In this document: piece after piece, positions 8,113-15,854 of the stretch | Layout: each line of letters starts with the position of its first letter | Position numbering within the stretch: position 1 is the first letter of the stretch | NCBI GenBank assembly: GCA_934615645.1 | Contig: CAKTTR010000009.1 | Span: 1 to 38,100, forward strand | Origin: an uncultured Oscillospiraceae bacterium | GTDB taxonomy: Bacteria; Bacillota; Clostridia; Oscillospirales; Oscillospiraceae | Direction of reading: 5' to 3' | DNA: 38,100 bases | The notes under the pieces: generated by a model | Databases searched by the model: none | What the model saw: the letters and a program-made list of their open reading frames with translations, nothing else | Told to the model about the DNA's origin: nothing | Position numbers and translations under genes: made by a program

Positions 8113-8134
8113 CGCTTTCCATACGCTTTCCATA
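8113..8134 (+). promoter_or_regulatory. Tandem 11-bp direct repeat before the response regulator
   Basis: CGCTTTCCATA occurs twice back to back (8113-8123 and 8124-8134) in the 48-bp gap before the response-regulator gene. OmpR/PhoB-family regulators typically bind direct repeats spaced by one helical turn, so this is a candidate autoregulatory site. No clear -35/-10 pair is visible in the gap itself. Confidence 0.5.
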
Positions 8135-8148
8135 CAAGGGGGACAACC

Positions 8149-8835
8149 ATGAAAAAGGTTTTGATACTGGAAGACGAAGTAAATATCCGGAGCTTTGTGG
8201 TCATCAATCTGCAGCGCGCCGGTTACGATACGATCGAGGCCGGAACGGGGGCGGAGGCGCTGGAGCAGTTGCGGCAGAACCCGGATATCGGCGTGGCGAT
8301 CCTGGACATCATGCTGCCGGATATCGACGGCTTTGAAGTCTGCCGCAATATCCGGGCGACGAATAAGCAGATCGGCATTATTATGCTCACGGCCCGCACC
8401 CAGGAGATGGATAAGGTCACAGGGCTGATGACCGGCGCGGACGACTATGTCACAAAGCCGTTTTCCCCGGCGGAGCTGACGGCCCGTATTGATGCGCTGT
8501 ACCGCCGCCTCGGCGGTGACGGCGCGGCCTCACCGGAGTTTTTGACCTACGGCCCCTTCCGGCTCAACACCCGGAACCGGACGCTGGAGAAAAACGCCGT
8601 GCGCATCCGCCTGACCCAGGTGGAGTATGGCATTATGAAGCTCTTTATGCAAAACCCGGGCCGCGCCCTCTCCCGGGAGGAGATCCTGGCCAGCGTCTGG
8701 GGGCGGGATTACAACGGCGAATTGAAGATCGTGGATGTCAATATCCGCCGCCTGCGGATCAAAATCGAGGATGATACCTCCAATCCCGTCTATATCACGA
8801 CGGATTGGGGCTATGGCTATAAATGGGGTGCTTGA
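8149..8835 (+). CDS. OmpR/PhoB-family response regulator
   Basis: A 228-residue transcription factor. The receiver domain has acidic residues E8-D9, the phospho-acceptor D53 in ILDIMLPDIDG, T81 in MLTART, and K103 in VTKPFS. The C-terminal winged helix (about 130-228) ends with VDVNIRRLRIKIED and YITTDWGYGYKW, typical of the OmpR family. AGGGGG lies upstream of the ATG. The stop overlaps the region of the sensor kinase start, so the pair is translationally coupled. Its regulon is unknown; the tandem repeat just upstream suggests self-control. Confidence 0.93.
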   Translation: MKKVLILEDEVNIRSFVVINLQRAGYDTIEAGTGAEALEQLRQNPDIGVAILDIMLPDIDGFEVCRNIRATNKQIGIIMLTARTQEMDKVTGLMTGADDYVTKPFSPAELTARIDALYRRLGGDGAASPEFLTYGPFRLNTRNRTLEKNAVRIRLTQVEYGIMKLFMQNPGRALSREEILASVWGRDYNGELKIVDVNIRRLRIKIEDDTSNPVYITTDWGYGYKWGA

Positions 8836-8840
8836 GGCAG

Positions 8841-10283
8841 ATGGCCGGAAAAACGAAGCGTCAGAAGCGAAAAAAGCTCGGCGGCATTCAGCGCCGCTGG
8901 CTGGTGAATATCGTCAGCTGGGTTGTGCTGCTGGTCGTCGTCTGCGTGTTTGCGGGGGCGCTGGCCATCGCGTCGTACTATTACTCCAATATGCGCTACA
9001 GCATGGAGGCCAAGGCCCGGGCCACGGCGGATTTTTTCCGCGGCTACAGCAACCTGAGCTATAACGAATACTACGAGACCTGCGTGACCTTCACCCAGTC
9101 GTTTGAGGACAAAAACTTCATGGAGCTGCAGTTTATCAACCCCGACGGCTCCGTCGTCGTCTCGTCCTACGGCCAGTGGTCCGGCCAGCAGCCGGGCACG
9201 CCGGATATCACCGAGGCGGTGAAGCGGCAGAAGCTCGCCTATTTTTCCGGGCGGAACCCCCGGACGGGGGAGCGCATCATGGCTGTCTCTACGCCGGTGC
9301 GGTATATTGACGGTGAGGTCATCGGCGTGCTGCGTTATGTGACGAGCCTGCGGGTCGCGGACCGGCAGATCCTCTGGGTGGCGGTGCTGGCTGTTCTCAT
9401 CGGGGCGGTGTTTATCACGCTGATTTTGCTGAGCAACAAATTCTTCATCCGCTCTATCCTGGACCCGGTGCTGGATATCACGGCGACGGCCAAGCGCATT
9501 GCCGCCGGGAGCTACGGTGTCCAGATCCAAAAGAAATATGACGACGAGATCGGCGAACTGGCGGAGACGATCAACGATATGTCCAACAAGATCAGCCAGA
9601 ACGGACAGATGCAGTCGGAATTCGTCTCTTCCGTCTCCCACGAGCTGCGGACGCCGCTGACCGCCATCGCCGGTTGGGGCGAGACGCTTCTGTCCGCCGA
9701 GCATATGGACCCGGTGGAGACCCGTCGCGGGATGCTCATCATCCTCCGGGAGACAAAGCGGCTGACCCAGCTGGTGGAGGAGCTGCTGGATTTCACCCGC
9801 ATTCAAGATGGCCGCTTTACCCTCAACGTCCAGATGAGCGATATTCTGGCGGAGTTTGAGGACACGGTCTTTATGTATGGCAGCAGGCTCCGCCAGGAGG
9901 GCATCGAGCTGCGCTATATCGAGACGACGGACGAGATCCCCGAGATCCCCTGTGATGCGGCGCGGCTGCGGCAGGTATTTTTGAACATTCTCGATAACGC
10001 CGCCAAGCACGGCGGCGAGGGGAAGAAGATCACCGCGTCCATGCAGCTGGAGGATGGCACCATCGTCGTCCGCATCCGGGACTTTGGCCCCGGCATTCCG
10101 GAGGACGAGCTGCCGCATGTTAAAATGAAATTTTATAAGGGAAGCTCCAAGGCCCGGGGCAGCGGCATCGGCCTCGCCGTGTGCGACGAGATCGTGACGA
10201 TGCATGGCGGCACCCTGGAGCTGGAAAACGCCACCGGCGGCGGTACGCTGGTGACGATCCGCCTGCCGGTGGAGCAGCCGTGA
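8841..10283 (+). CDS. Sensor histidine kinase (HAMP, HisKA, HATPase)
   Basis: A membrane sensor kinase of 480 residues from the start used here. The basic N-terminus is followed by TM1 (about 22-46), an extracytoplasmic sensor region (about 47-176, CACHE/PAS-like by pattern) and TM2 (about 177-200). HAMP follows (about 201-255), then HisKA with SHELRTPLTAI (phospho-accepting H267), and HATPase_c with NILDNAAKHG, DFGPGIP and GSGIGLA. The ATG at 8841 has GAGG just before it. An in-frame ATG at 8823 overlapping the regulator is the alternative. It is the partner of the upstream response regulator; the signal sensed is unknown, but envelope stress is plausible given the adjacent lipoprotein. Confidence 0.93.
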   Translation: MAGKTKRQKRKKLGGIQRRWLVNIVSWVVLLVVVCVFAGALAIASYYYSNMRYSMEAKARATADFFRGYSNLSYNEYYETCVTFTQSFEDKNFMELQFINPDGSVVVSSYGQWSGQQPGTPDITEAVKRQKLAYFSGRNPRTGERIMAVSTPVRYIDGEVIGVLRYVTSLRVADRQILWVAVLAVLIGAVFITLILLSNKFFIRSILDPVLDITATAKRIAAGSYGVQIQKKYDDEIGELAETINDMSNKISQNGQMQSEFVSSVSHELRTPLTAIAGWGETLLSAEHMDPVETRRGMLIILRETKRLTQLVEELLDFTRIQDGRFTLNVQMSDILAEFEDTVFMYGSRLRQEGIELRYIETTDEIPEIPCDAARLRQVFLNILDNAAKHGGEGKKITASMQLEDGTIVVRIRDFGPGIPEDELPHVKMKFYKGSSKARGSGIGLAVCDEIVTMHGGTLELENATGGGTLVTIRLPVEQP

Positions 10284-10308
10284 GGGGCGGGCGTCAGAAA
10301 GGTTGACT

Positions 10309-11280
10309 ATGGAGAAAAAACAAACCCCGGTACAAGAAAAATTTAAAACCATGATCGGCGGGCAGGCCCTGATCGAGGGCATTTTGATGCGCGGGCCGGA
10401 AAAGCAGGCCATCGTCGTCCGCAGCCAGGATGGGCTGGTGGAAAAGGTCGAGCCGCTGCGGGCCAATCGCAAGCGCTGCCCGGTCTGGGGCTGGCCGCTG
10501 ATCCGCGGCGTCGTCAATTTTGGCGGGTCGATGTACAGCGGCGTCAAGGCGCTGATGTTCTCTGCCGATTATTACCAGGGCGACGAGGACCTGTCCGACG
10601 AGCCGACGAAATTTGAGCGCTGGATCGAACGGCACTTTGGGACGAAGGCCATGGAGCAGTTTATCCTGGTGCTGGCTGTCGTGCTGGGTATCGGGTTTTC
10701 CATCGGCCTGTTTTTCCTGCTACCGATGCTGCTTTCGGAATTTGCCCTGGCGTGGATCGGCAGTGATTTTGTGCGCAATCTGATCGAGGGCGTCGTCCGG
10801 GTGGCGATTTTCCTCGGGTATATGATCGCCGTCTCCCGGCTGAAGGATATGAAGCGGGTCTTCTCCTACCATGGCGCGGAGCATAAGACCATCCGCTGCT
10901 ATGAGGCAAAGCTCCCGCTGACGGTGGAAAATGTCCGGCCCATGACGCGGTTGCACCCCCGCTGCGGGACGAGCTTTTTGTTCGTTGTGATGATCGTGTC
11001 GATCCTGGTGTTTTCCGTGTTTTCCTCGATTTTCCATATTAAGGCGAAGCTGCTGAAGGTGCTGGTGAAGCTTTTGCTGCTGCCGGTGGTCGTCTCCATC
11101 AGCTATGAATTTAACCGCTTTGTCGGCCGGCATGACAATGCCGTGACCCGGGCGCTGTCCTACCCCGGTATGGCACTGCAGAATTTTACAACGAATGAAC
11201 CCGACGATTCCATGATCGAGGTCGCCATCCGGGCGTTGGAGCTGGTATTGCCGGAACAGGAGGGCGATGACCGATGGTAG
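10309..11280 (+). CDS. DUF1385 family membrane protein (YqhQ-like)
   Basis: A 323-residue membrane protein of the DUF1385 family. MIGGQALIEGILMRGP (15-30) near the N-terminus, RGVVNFGGSMYSG (66-78) and YHGAEHKTIRCYEA (187-200) are its hallmark motifs. Hydrophobic segments lie near 116-145, 158-176 and 222-245. The family is widespread in Firmicutes, often next to prmC as here, and has no settled function. ATG 10309 was chosen because AAAGG lies 6 bp upstream; a TTG at 10303 is the alternative. The 3' end overlaps prmC by 7 bp. Confidence 0.9.
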   Translation: MEKKQTPVQEKFKTMIGGQALIEGILMRGPEKQAIVVRSQDGLVEKVEPLRANRKRCPVWGWPLIRGVVNFGGSMYSGVKALMFSADYYQGDEDLSDEPTKFERWIERHFGTKAMEQFILVLAVVLGIGFSIGLFFLLPMLLSEFALAWIGSDFVRNLIEGVVRVAIFLGYMIAVSRLKDMKRVFSYHGAEHKTIRCYEAKLPLTVENVRPMTRLHPRCGTSFLFVVMIVSILVFSVFSSIFHIKAKLLKVLVKLLLLPVVVSISYEFNRFVGRHDNAVTRALSYPGMALQNFTTNEPDDSMIEVAIRALELVLPEQEGDDRW

Positions 11281-12149
11281 AGCACCGCTACAGCGATCTT
11301 TTCCTCTCCGCCCGGGAGGCCCTGCGCCCGACCCAGGGCGAAAATGCCGCCAACTGCGCCCGGGAGCTGCTGGCTGCCGCGGCGGGGAAGACGACGGCGG
11401 AGATCATCGCCAGCCGGGATATTTACGCCCCGGCGGATGTCGCCGAAGCGCTGTCAGGTATGCTGGCCCGGATGCAGCGCGATGAGCCGCTGGCCTATGT
11501 CCTGGGCGAGTGGGACTTTGCCGGGATGACCTTGGAGGTCACGCCGGAGGTCCTCATCCCCCGGGATGACACGATGGCGGTGACGGAGCTGGCCCTGGCC
11601 TGCGCCGGGCAGCTGCCGGATCATCCCCGCATTTTGGACTTGTGCGCAGGCTCCGGCTGCATCGGCCTGGCCATCGCCCAGCGCATTCCGGACGCCCATG
11701 TGATCCTGGGGGATATCTCCCCCGGTGCGCTGCGGGTGGCCCGGAAAAATATTGGGAAGCAAAAGCTGCAAAGCCGCGTCACAGCCATGGCACTGGACGC
11801 CACCCGGCCTGCGATGCGTTTTATCGGGAAATTTCATCTGATCGTTTCCAATCCGCCCTATATCCCCAGCGGCCAGATCCCGACGCTGGACCGCTCCGTG
11901 CGGGAGTATGAGCCCCAGCTGGCGCTGGACGGCGGCGCCGACGGGCTGGCGTTTTACCGCAGTATCGTCGCCTGCTATACCCATGCGCTGGAGCCGGGCG
12001 GCAGCCTGTGCCTGGAATTTGGCCTGGGGCAGGAGGCAGACGTCGCCAAAATCTTAGAAGAAGGCGGCTATGAAATTACACAGTGGAAGCGCGACGCTTC
12101 CGGCATTATGCGCGCGGTCCTGGCGCGCAAGAAAGAAAAGGGAGAGTAA
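11274..12149 (+). CDS. prmC: Release factor glutamine methyltransferase (PrmC)
   Basis: PrmC methylates the glutamine of the GGQ motif in peptide chain release factors RF1 and RF2, using S-adenosylmethionine. In this 291-residue protein an N-terminal helical substrate-binding region is followed by RDEPLAYVLGEWDF and VLIPRDD. The SAM-binding motif is ILDLCAGSGCIGLAIA, and VSNPPYIPSGQI carries the NPPY motif of amide methylation. AGGAGGG lies inside the DUF1385 gene before the ATG. prfA, a frequent neighbour, is not in the window. recA starts 2 bp after the stop. Confidence 0.95.
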   Translation: MVEHRYSDLFLSAREALRPTQGENAANCARELLAAAAGKTTAEIIASRDIYAPADVAEALSGMLARMQRDEPLAYVLGEWDFAGMTLEVTPEVLIPRDDTMAVTELALACAGQLPDHPRILDLCAGSGCIGLAIAQRIPDAHVILGDISPGALRVARKNIGKQKLQSRVTAMALDATRPAMRFIGKFHLIVSNPPYIPSGQIPTLDRSVREYEPQLALDGGADGLAFYRSIVACYTHALEPGGSLCLEFGLGQEADVAKILEEGGYEITQWKRDASGIMRAVLARKKEKGE

Positions 12150-12151
12150 CT

Positions 12152-13309
12152 ATGGCAAAAGCAAAATCACCGTATGAAGCGCCGGCTCCCGCCAGCGATA
12201 AGAAAAAGGCCCTGGAGACAGCCCTGCAGCAGATCGAAAAGAATTTCGGCAAGGGCAGTGTTATGCGCCTGGGGGATACGCCCTCTATGAATGTCGAGGC
12301 CATCCCGACGGGCTCCCTGGCCCTGGACCTGGCGCTGGGCATCGGCGGCGTGCCCCGGGGCAGAATTATTGAGATCTACGGCCCCGAGTCCTCTGGTAAG
12401 ACGACCCTGGCGCTGCATATCCTGGCCCAGGCCCAGAAGCGGGGCGGCGAGGTCGCCTTTGTCGACGCGGAGCACGCGCTGGACCCGGTCTATGCCAAGG
12501 CCATCGGCGTGGATATCGACTCCATGCTGGTCTCCCAGCCGGATACCGGCGAGCAGGCGCTGGAGATCACCGACGCGCTGGTGCGCTCCGGCGCGCTGGA
12601 CGCTGTCGTCGTCGACTCTGTCGCGGCGCTGACGCCCCGGGCGGAGATCGAGGGCGAAATGGGCGATGCCTTTGTCGGCCTGCAGGCCCGGCTGATGAGC
12701 CAGGCGCTGCGGAAGCTGGCGGGCTCCATCGCCAAGACGAACTGCGTCGTCATTTTTATCAACCAGCTGCGAATGAAGATCGGCGTCCTCTACGGCAACC
12801 CCGAGACGACGACGGGCGGCAACGCGCTGAAATTCTATTCCTCCGTGCGGATGGACGTGCGCCGGATCGAAGCCATCAAGAACGGCACCCAGCTCATCGG
12901 CAACCGCACCCGGGTCAAGGTCATCAAGAATAAAGTCGCGCCTCCGTTCAAAGAGGCGGTGTTTGATATCATGTACGGCGAGGGCATCTCCCGCTATGGC
13001 GAGATGGTCGATCTGGGCGTGCAGCTGGACCTCATTCACAAGGCTGGCAGCTGGTTCTCCATCGACGGCGAGCGCATCGGCCAGGGCCGAGACAATGCCC
13101 GCCAATTCCTGATGGACAACCCCGACCTTGCCGACGAGCTGGAGGAGAAGATCCGGGCGCAGATGTTCCATCTCAACGGCCGGGCGGCCCCGAACACGCC
13201 TGCCGCACCCGCTGCGCCCCAGGCGGAGCCGGCGGGGTTTGCGGCCCCGGAGCGGCCCATGCCCCAGGGCGTGAGCATCACCGCCGATGATTTTAACGAT
13301 GAGGATTGA
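12152..13309 (+). CDS. recA: Recombinase RecA
   Basis: RecA forms filaments on single-stranded DNA, drives strand exchange and triggers LexA self-cleavage. From the ATG at 12152 (GGGAGAG upstream) the protein has 385 residues. Walker A GPESSGKT is at 77-84, FVDAEHALD carries the catalytic glutamate (E107), and VVVDSVAAL is Walker B. Loop segments EIEGEMGD and INQLRMKIGVLYGNPETTTG are intact. The C-terminal tail is rich in Pro/Ala and ends acidic. There is no intein. It sits 2 bp behind prmC with no visible promoter or LexA-type site of its own, and it overlaps recX. Confidence 0.98.
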   Translation: MAKAKSPYEAPAPASDKKKALETALQQIEKNFGKGSVMRLGDTPSMNVEAIPTGSLALDLALGIGGVPRGRIIEIYGPESSGKTTLALHILAQAQKRGGEVAFVDAEHALDPVYAKAIGVDIDSMLVSQPDTGEQALEITDALVRSGALDAVVVDSVAALTPRAEIEGEMGDAFVGLQARLMSQALRKLAGSIAKTNCVVIFINQLRMKIGVLYGNPETTTGGNALKFYSSVRMDVRRIEAIKNGTQLIGNRTRVKVIKNKVAPPFKEAVFDIMYGEGISRYGEMVDLGVQLDLIHKAGSWFSIDGERIGQGRDNARQFLMDNPDLADELEEKIRAQMFHLNGRAAPNTPAAPAAPQAEPAGFAAPERPMPQGVSITADDFNDED

Positions 13310-13943
13310 AAAGATCACCCAGAGTAAGCAGCCGCAGGTCGTCTTTCTCTGCTTTGACGATGAGACGAAGCTGCGGGTCCGGGCGTCCGTTGTGATGGAC
13401 TATGGCCTTTACCCCGGCATGGAGCTGGACGAAGGGCAGCTGGCGGACCTGACCGCCGGGGCGAAGAAGGCCTCGGCCCGGGCGCGGGCGGTGCGGATGA
13501 TCTCCGCCGCCGCGACGACGGAAGCGGCCCTGGAGCGCAAGCTTGTGCAAAAAGGCGAGGACGCTGCCGATGCCCGCCAGGCTGTGCAGTGGCTGAAGGA
13601 CTTAAATTTGCTGGATGATGCGCAGGTGGCCCGGCAGCTGGCCGAGGCCGCTGCCCGCAAGGGCTATGGGCCTGCGCGGCTCCGACAGATCTTATATGAA
13701 AAGCAGGTGCCCCGGCAGTATTGGGATGAGGCGCTGGCGCTGCTGCCGGATATGTCCGGCACGCTGGATGCGTTCCTGCAAAAGCGCTTTGCCGGCTGCC
13801 AGCCGGACCGCAAGGAACGCGACCGCGCCGCCCAGGCGCTGCTGCGCCGCGGCCACCGGTGGGACGATGTCCGGGCGGCGCTGGACCGCTATTGCGCGTC
13901 CTGCGGGGAACAACTGGAGGAATACGAAGACTATGAGCTATAA
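13299..13943 (+). CDS. recX: Regulatory protein RecX
   Basis: RecX binds RecA filaments and limits their activity. This 214-residue protein has the helical repeat pattern of the family: an N-terminal strand-rich part (RIEKITQSK, VVFLCFDDETKLRV), then TTEAALERKLVQKG, AVQWLKDLNLLDDAQVARQL and GPARLRQILYEKQVP. A C-terminal repeat (RAAQALLRRGHRWDDVRAAL) completes it. The start lies inside the end of recA. ATG 13299 matches the usual N-terminus, and ATG 13287 is an in-frame alternative. The rimO start overlaps its 3' end by 11 bp. The recA-recX order is the classical one. Confidence 0.9.
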   Translation: MRIEKITQSKQPQVVFLCFDDETKLRVRASVVMDYGLYPGMELDEGQLADLTAGAKKASARARAVRMISAAATTEAALERKLVQKGEDAADARQAVQWLKDLNLLDDAQVARQLAEAAARKGYGPARLRQILYEKQVPRQYWDEALALLPDMSGTLDAFLQKRFAGCQPDRKERDRAAQALLRRGHRWDDVRAALDRYCASCGEQLEEYEDYEL

Positions 13944-15267
13944 AGTTGGCTTTATCTCCCTGGGCTGCGCCAAAAACCAGGTGGATTGTGAGCAAATGAT
14001 GTTCCGGATGCAGGAGGCAGGCTTTGCCGTCCTGCCGGAGGTCGATGGCGCGGACCTCGTCGTCATCAATACCTGCGGGTTTATTGACGCGGCGAAAAGC
14101 GAGGCCATTGACCATATCCTGGCCATGGGCAAATTGAAGCAGGCGGGCCGGATCGGCAAGATCTTAGTCACCGGCTGCCTGGCGCAGCGCTATCAGGATG
14201 AAATTCTAAAAGAGATGCCGGAGGTAGACGGCGTTCTGGGTACGGGCAGCTATTTTGATGTCGTCCCGGCGGCGCTGGAGCTGCTGGAACGGCCCGGCAC
14301 CGTGCATCATTACGGCGATATCGACGCGGCGATGCCGGAATGCGGCCGCATTTTGACGACGCCCGCCCACTATGCCTATCTCAAGATCGCCGAGGGCTGC
14401 AGCAACCGCTGCGCTTACTGCGTCATTCCCCAGCTGCGGGGCAAATACCGCAGCCGCCAGATGGCAGATGTGCTGCAGGAGGCGGAGAACCTGGCGCAGC
14501 AGGGTGTCCGGGAGTTGATCGTCGTGGCCCAGGATACGACGCTTTACGGCGTCGACCTGCCGCCGCACCGGAAGCTGCTGCCGGAGCTGCTCACAAAGCT
14601 CTGCGCCATCGATGGCATCCACTGGGTGCGGGTGCATTACATGTACCCCGAGGTCATGACGGACGAGCTCATCGAGACCTTTGCCCGGGAGAAGAAGCTG
14701 ACGCCTTATTTTGATATCCCCATCCAGCATGTCAACGACGATATTCTGAAGGCGATGAACCGCCGGGGGACGAAGGCGTATCTGCAGGCGCTGTTTGATC
14801 AGATCCGCAGCCGGGTGCCGGACTGCGTCATCCGGACGAGCCTGATCGCGGGCCTGCCCGGCGAGGGCGAGGCGGAATTCTTAGAGCTGTGCGACTTCTT
14901 GAAGCGCAACCGCCTAGAGCGGGTCGGCGCGTTTGTCTACTCCCCGGAGGAGGGGACGCCTGCGGCGGAAATGCCCCGCCCCGACGAGGAGACGGCCAAA
15001 ACCCGGGCCCAGTACATAGAGCAGCTGCAGTCCCGTATTATGGACGAATGGTGCCAGGAGAAGGTCGGCGCGTCCATTGAGGTCCTCTGTGAGGGCTTTG
15101 ATGACGAGAGCGGCCTGTATTACGGCCGGTCCCAGTGGGATTCGCCGGATATCGACAGCCGCGTCTGGTTTACGGGCCGCGATTTTGTGCCCGGAGAATT
15201 TGTCCAGGTCGCCGTGACGGCGGTCCGGGACGGAGAATTGCAGGGCGCAGCCTGCCAGGAGGAATAA
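13933..15267 (+). CDS. rimO: Ribosomal protein S12 methylthiotransferase (RimO)
   Basis: RimO is a radical-SAM enzyme that adds a methylthio group to an aspartate of ribosomal protein S12. In this 444-residue protein the N-terminal UPF0004 domain has C12 (SLGCAKN), C48 (INTCGF) and C82 (VTGCLAQ) for one iron-sulfur cluster. The radical-SAM motif CSNRCAYC (156-163) binds the second. TTPAHYAYLKIAEGC just before it is characteristic of RimO rather than MiaB. A C-terminal TRAM domain ends the protein (SPDIDSRVWFTG). The ATG at 13933 overlaps recX; GGAGG is 12 bp upstream, a long spacing that suggests coupling. Confidence 0.95.
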   Translation: MSYKVGFISLGCAKNQVDCEQMMFRMQEAGFAVLPEVDGADLVVINTCGFIDAAKSEAIDHILAMGKLKQAGRIGKILVTGCLAQRYQDEILKEMPEVDGVLGTGSYFDVVPAALELLERPGTVHHYGDIDAAMPECGRILTTPAHYAYLKIAEGCSNRCAYCVIPQLRGKYRSRQMADVLQEAENLAQQGVRELIVVAQDTTLYGVDLPPHRKLLPELLTKLCAIDGIHWVRVHYMYPEVMTDELIETFAREKKLTPYFDIPIQHVNDDILKAMNRRGTKAYLQALFDQIRSRVPDCVIRTSLIAGLPGEGEAEFLELCDFLKRNRLERVGAFVYSPEEGTPAAEMPRPDEETAKTRAQYIEQLQSRIMDEWCQEKVGASIEVLCEGFDDESGLYYGRSQWDSPDIDSRVWFTGRDFVPGEFVQVAVTAVRDGELQGAACQEE

Positions 15268-15268
15268 T

Positions 15269-15820
15269 ATGACGACAGCGACAAAAATTACCTTGGTGCG
15301 GATCGTTTTGATCCCGGTGTTTATGGTGCTGCTCTATTGCAGCGCCGATCAATTCAGCTTGACCTACGCGGCGCTGGCGGTCTTTATCATCGCCAGCCTG
15401 TCCGACTTTGTCGACGGCAAGATCGCCCGGAAATATAACCAGGTCTCGGACCTGGGCAAATTCCTGGACCCGCTGGCCGATAAGCTGCTGGTGCTGTCTG
15501 CCATGTGCATCTTCTGCCAGTGGGGCATGTTCCCCGCCTGGGCGCTGATGGTCGTGCTGGCGCGGGAGTTTGCTGTGACGGGCCTGCGGCTGATCGCGGT
15601 GGACAAGGGCCGCGTTATCGCGGCGGCCTGGTCCGGCAAGATCAAGACGGCCTGCACGATGGTCGGCCTGTGCCTCGTCCTGGCCTTTGGCCGGGGCTAC
15701 GGTTGGAGCGCTACGCTGAACCTCGTGGTCATGCTCGTGATCGTGGTGACAACGCTGTACTCCGGGGTGGAGTATTTTGTAAAAAATGCAGACGTCCTGC
15801 GCGCCGAGGGGCGTGTCTGA
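15269..15820 (+). CDS. pgsA: CDP-diacylglycerol--glycerol-3-phosphate 3-phosphatidyltransferase (PgsA)
   Basis: PgsA makes phosphatidylglycerophosphate, the committed step to phosphatidylglycerol, in the membrane. This 183-residue protein has several hydrophobic segments and the complete CDP-alcohol phosphotransferase signature, with D46, D49, G50, A53-R54, G63, D67 and D71 in the stretch SDFVDGKIARKY to DLGKFLDPLADK. AGGAGG is at the end of rimO, and the ATG is 1 bp after the rimO stop. In many Firmicutes pgsA also lies near rimO and recA. Its product feeds Lgt (22063), which uses phosphatidylglycerol as lipid donor. Confidence 0.93.
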   Translation: MTTATKITLVRIVLIPVFMVLLYCSADQFSLTYAALAVFIIASLSDFVDGKIARKYNQVSDLGKFLDPLADKLLVLSAMCIFCQWGMFPAWALMVVLAREFAVTGLRLIAVDKGRVIAAAWSGKIKTACTMVGLCLVLAFGRGYGWSATLNLVVMLVIVVTTLYSGVEYFVKNADVLRAEGRV

Positions 15821-15854
15821 GCCTGAAATTCCTGCTGCAAAAAGGAGCGTTTTT

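Noticed and set aside
12085..12101. Inverted repeat GGAAGCG/CGCTTCC near recA as a LexA-type operator
   Set aside because: It lies in the prmC coding sequence, does not match known LexA sites, and is short enough to arise by chance in G+C-rich DNA.
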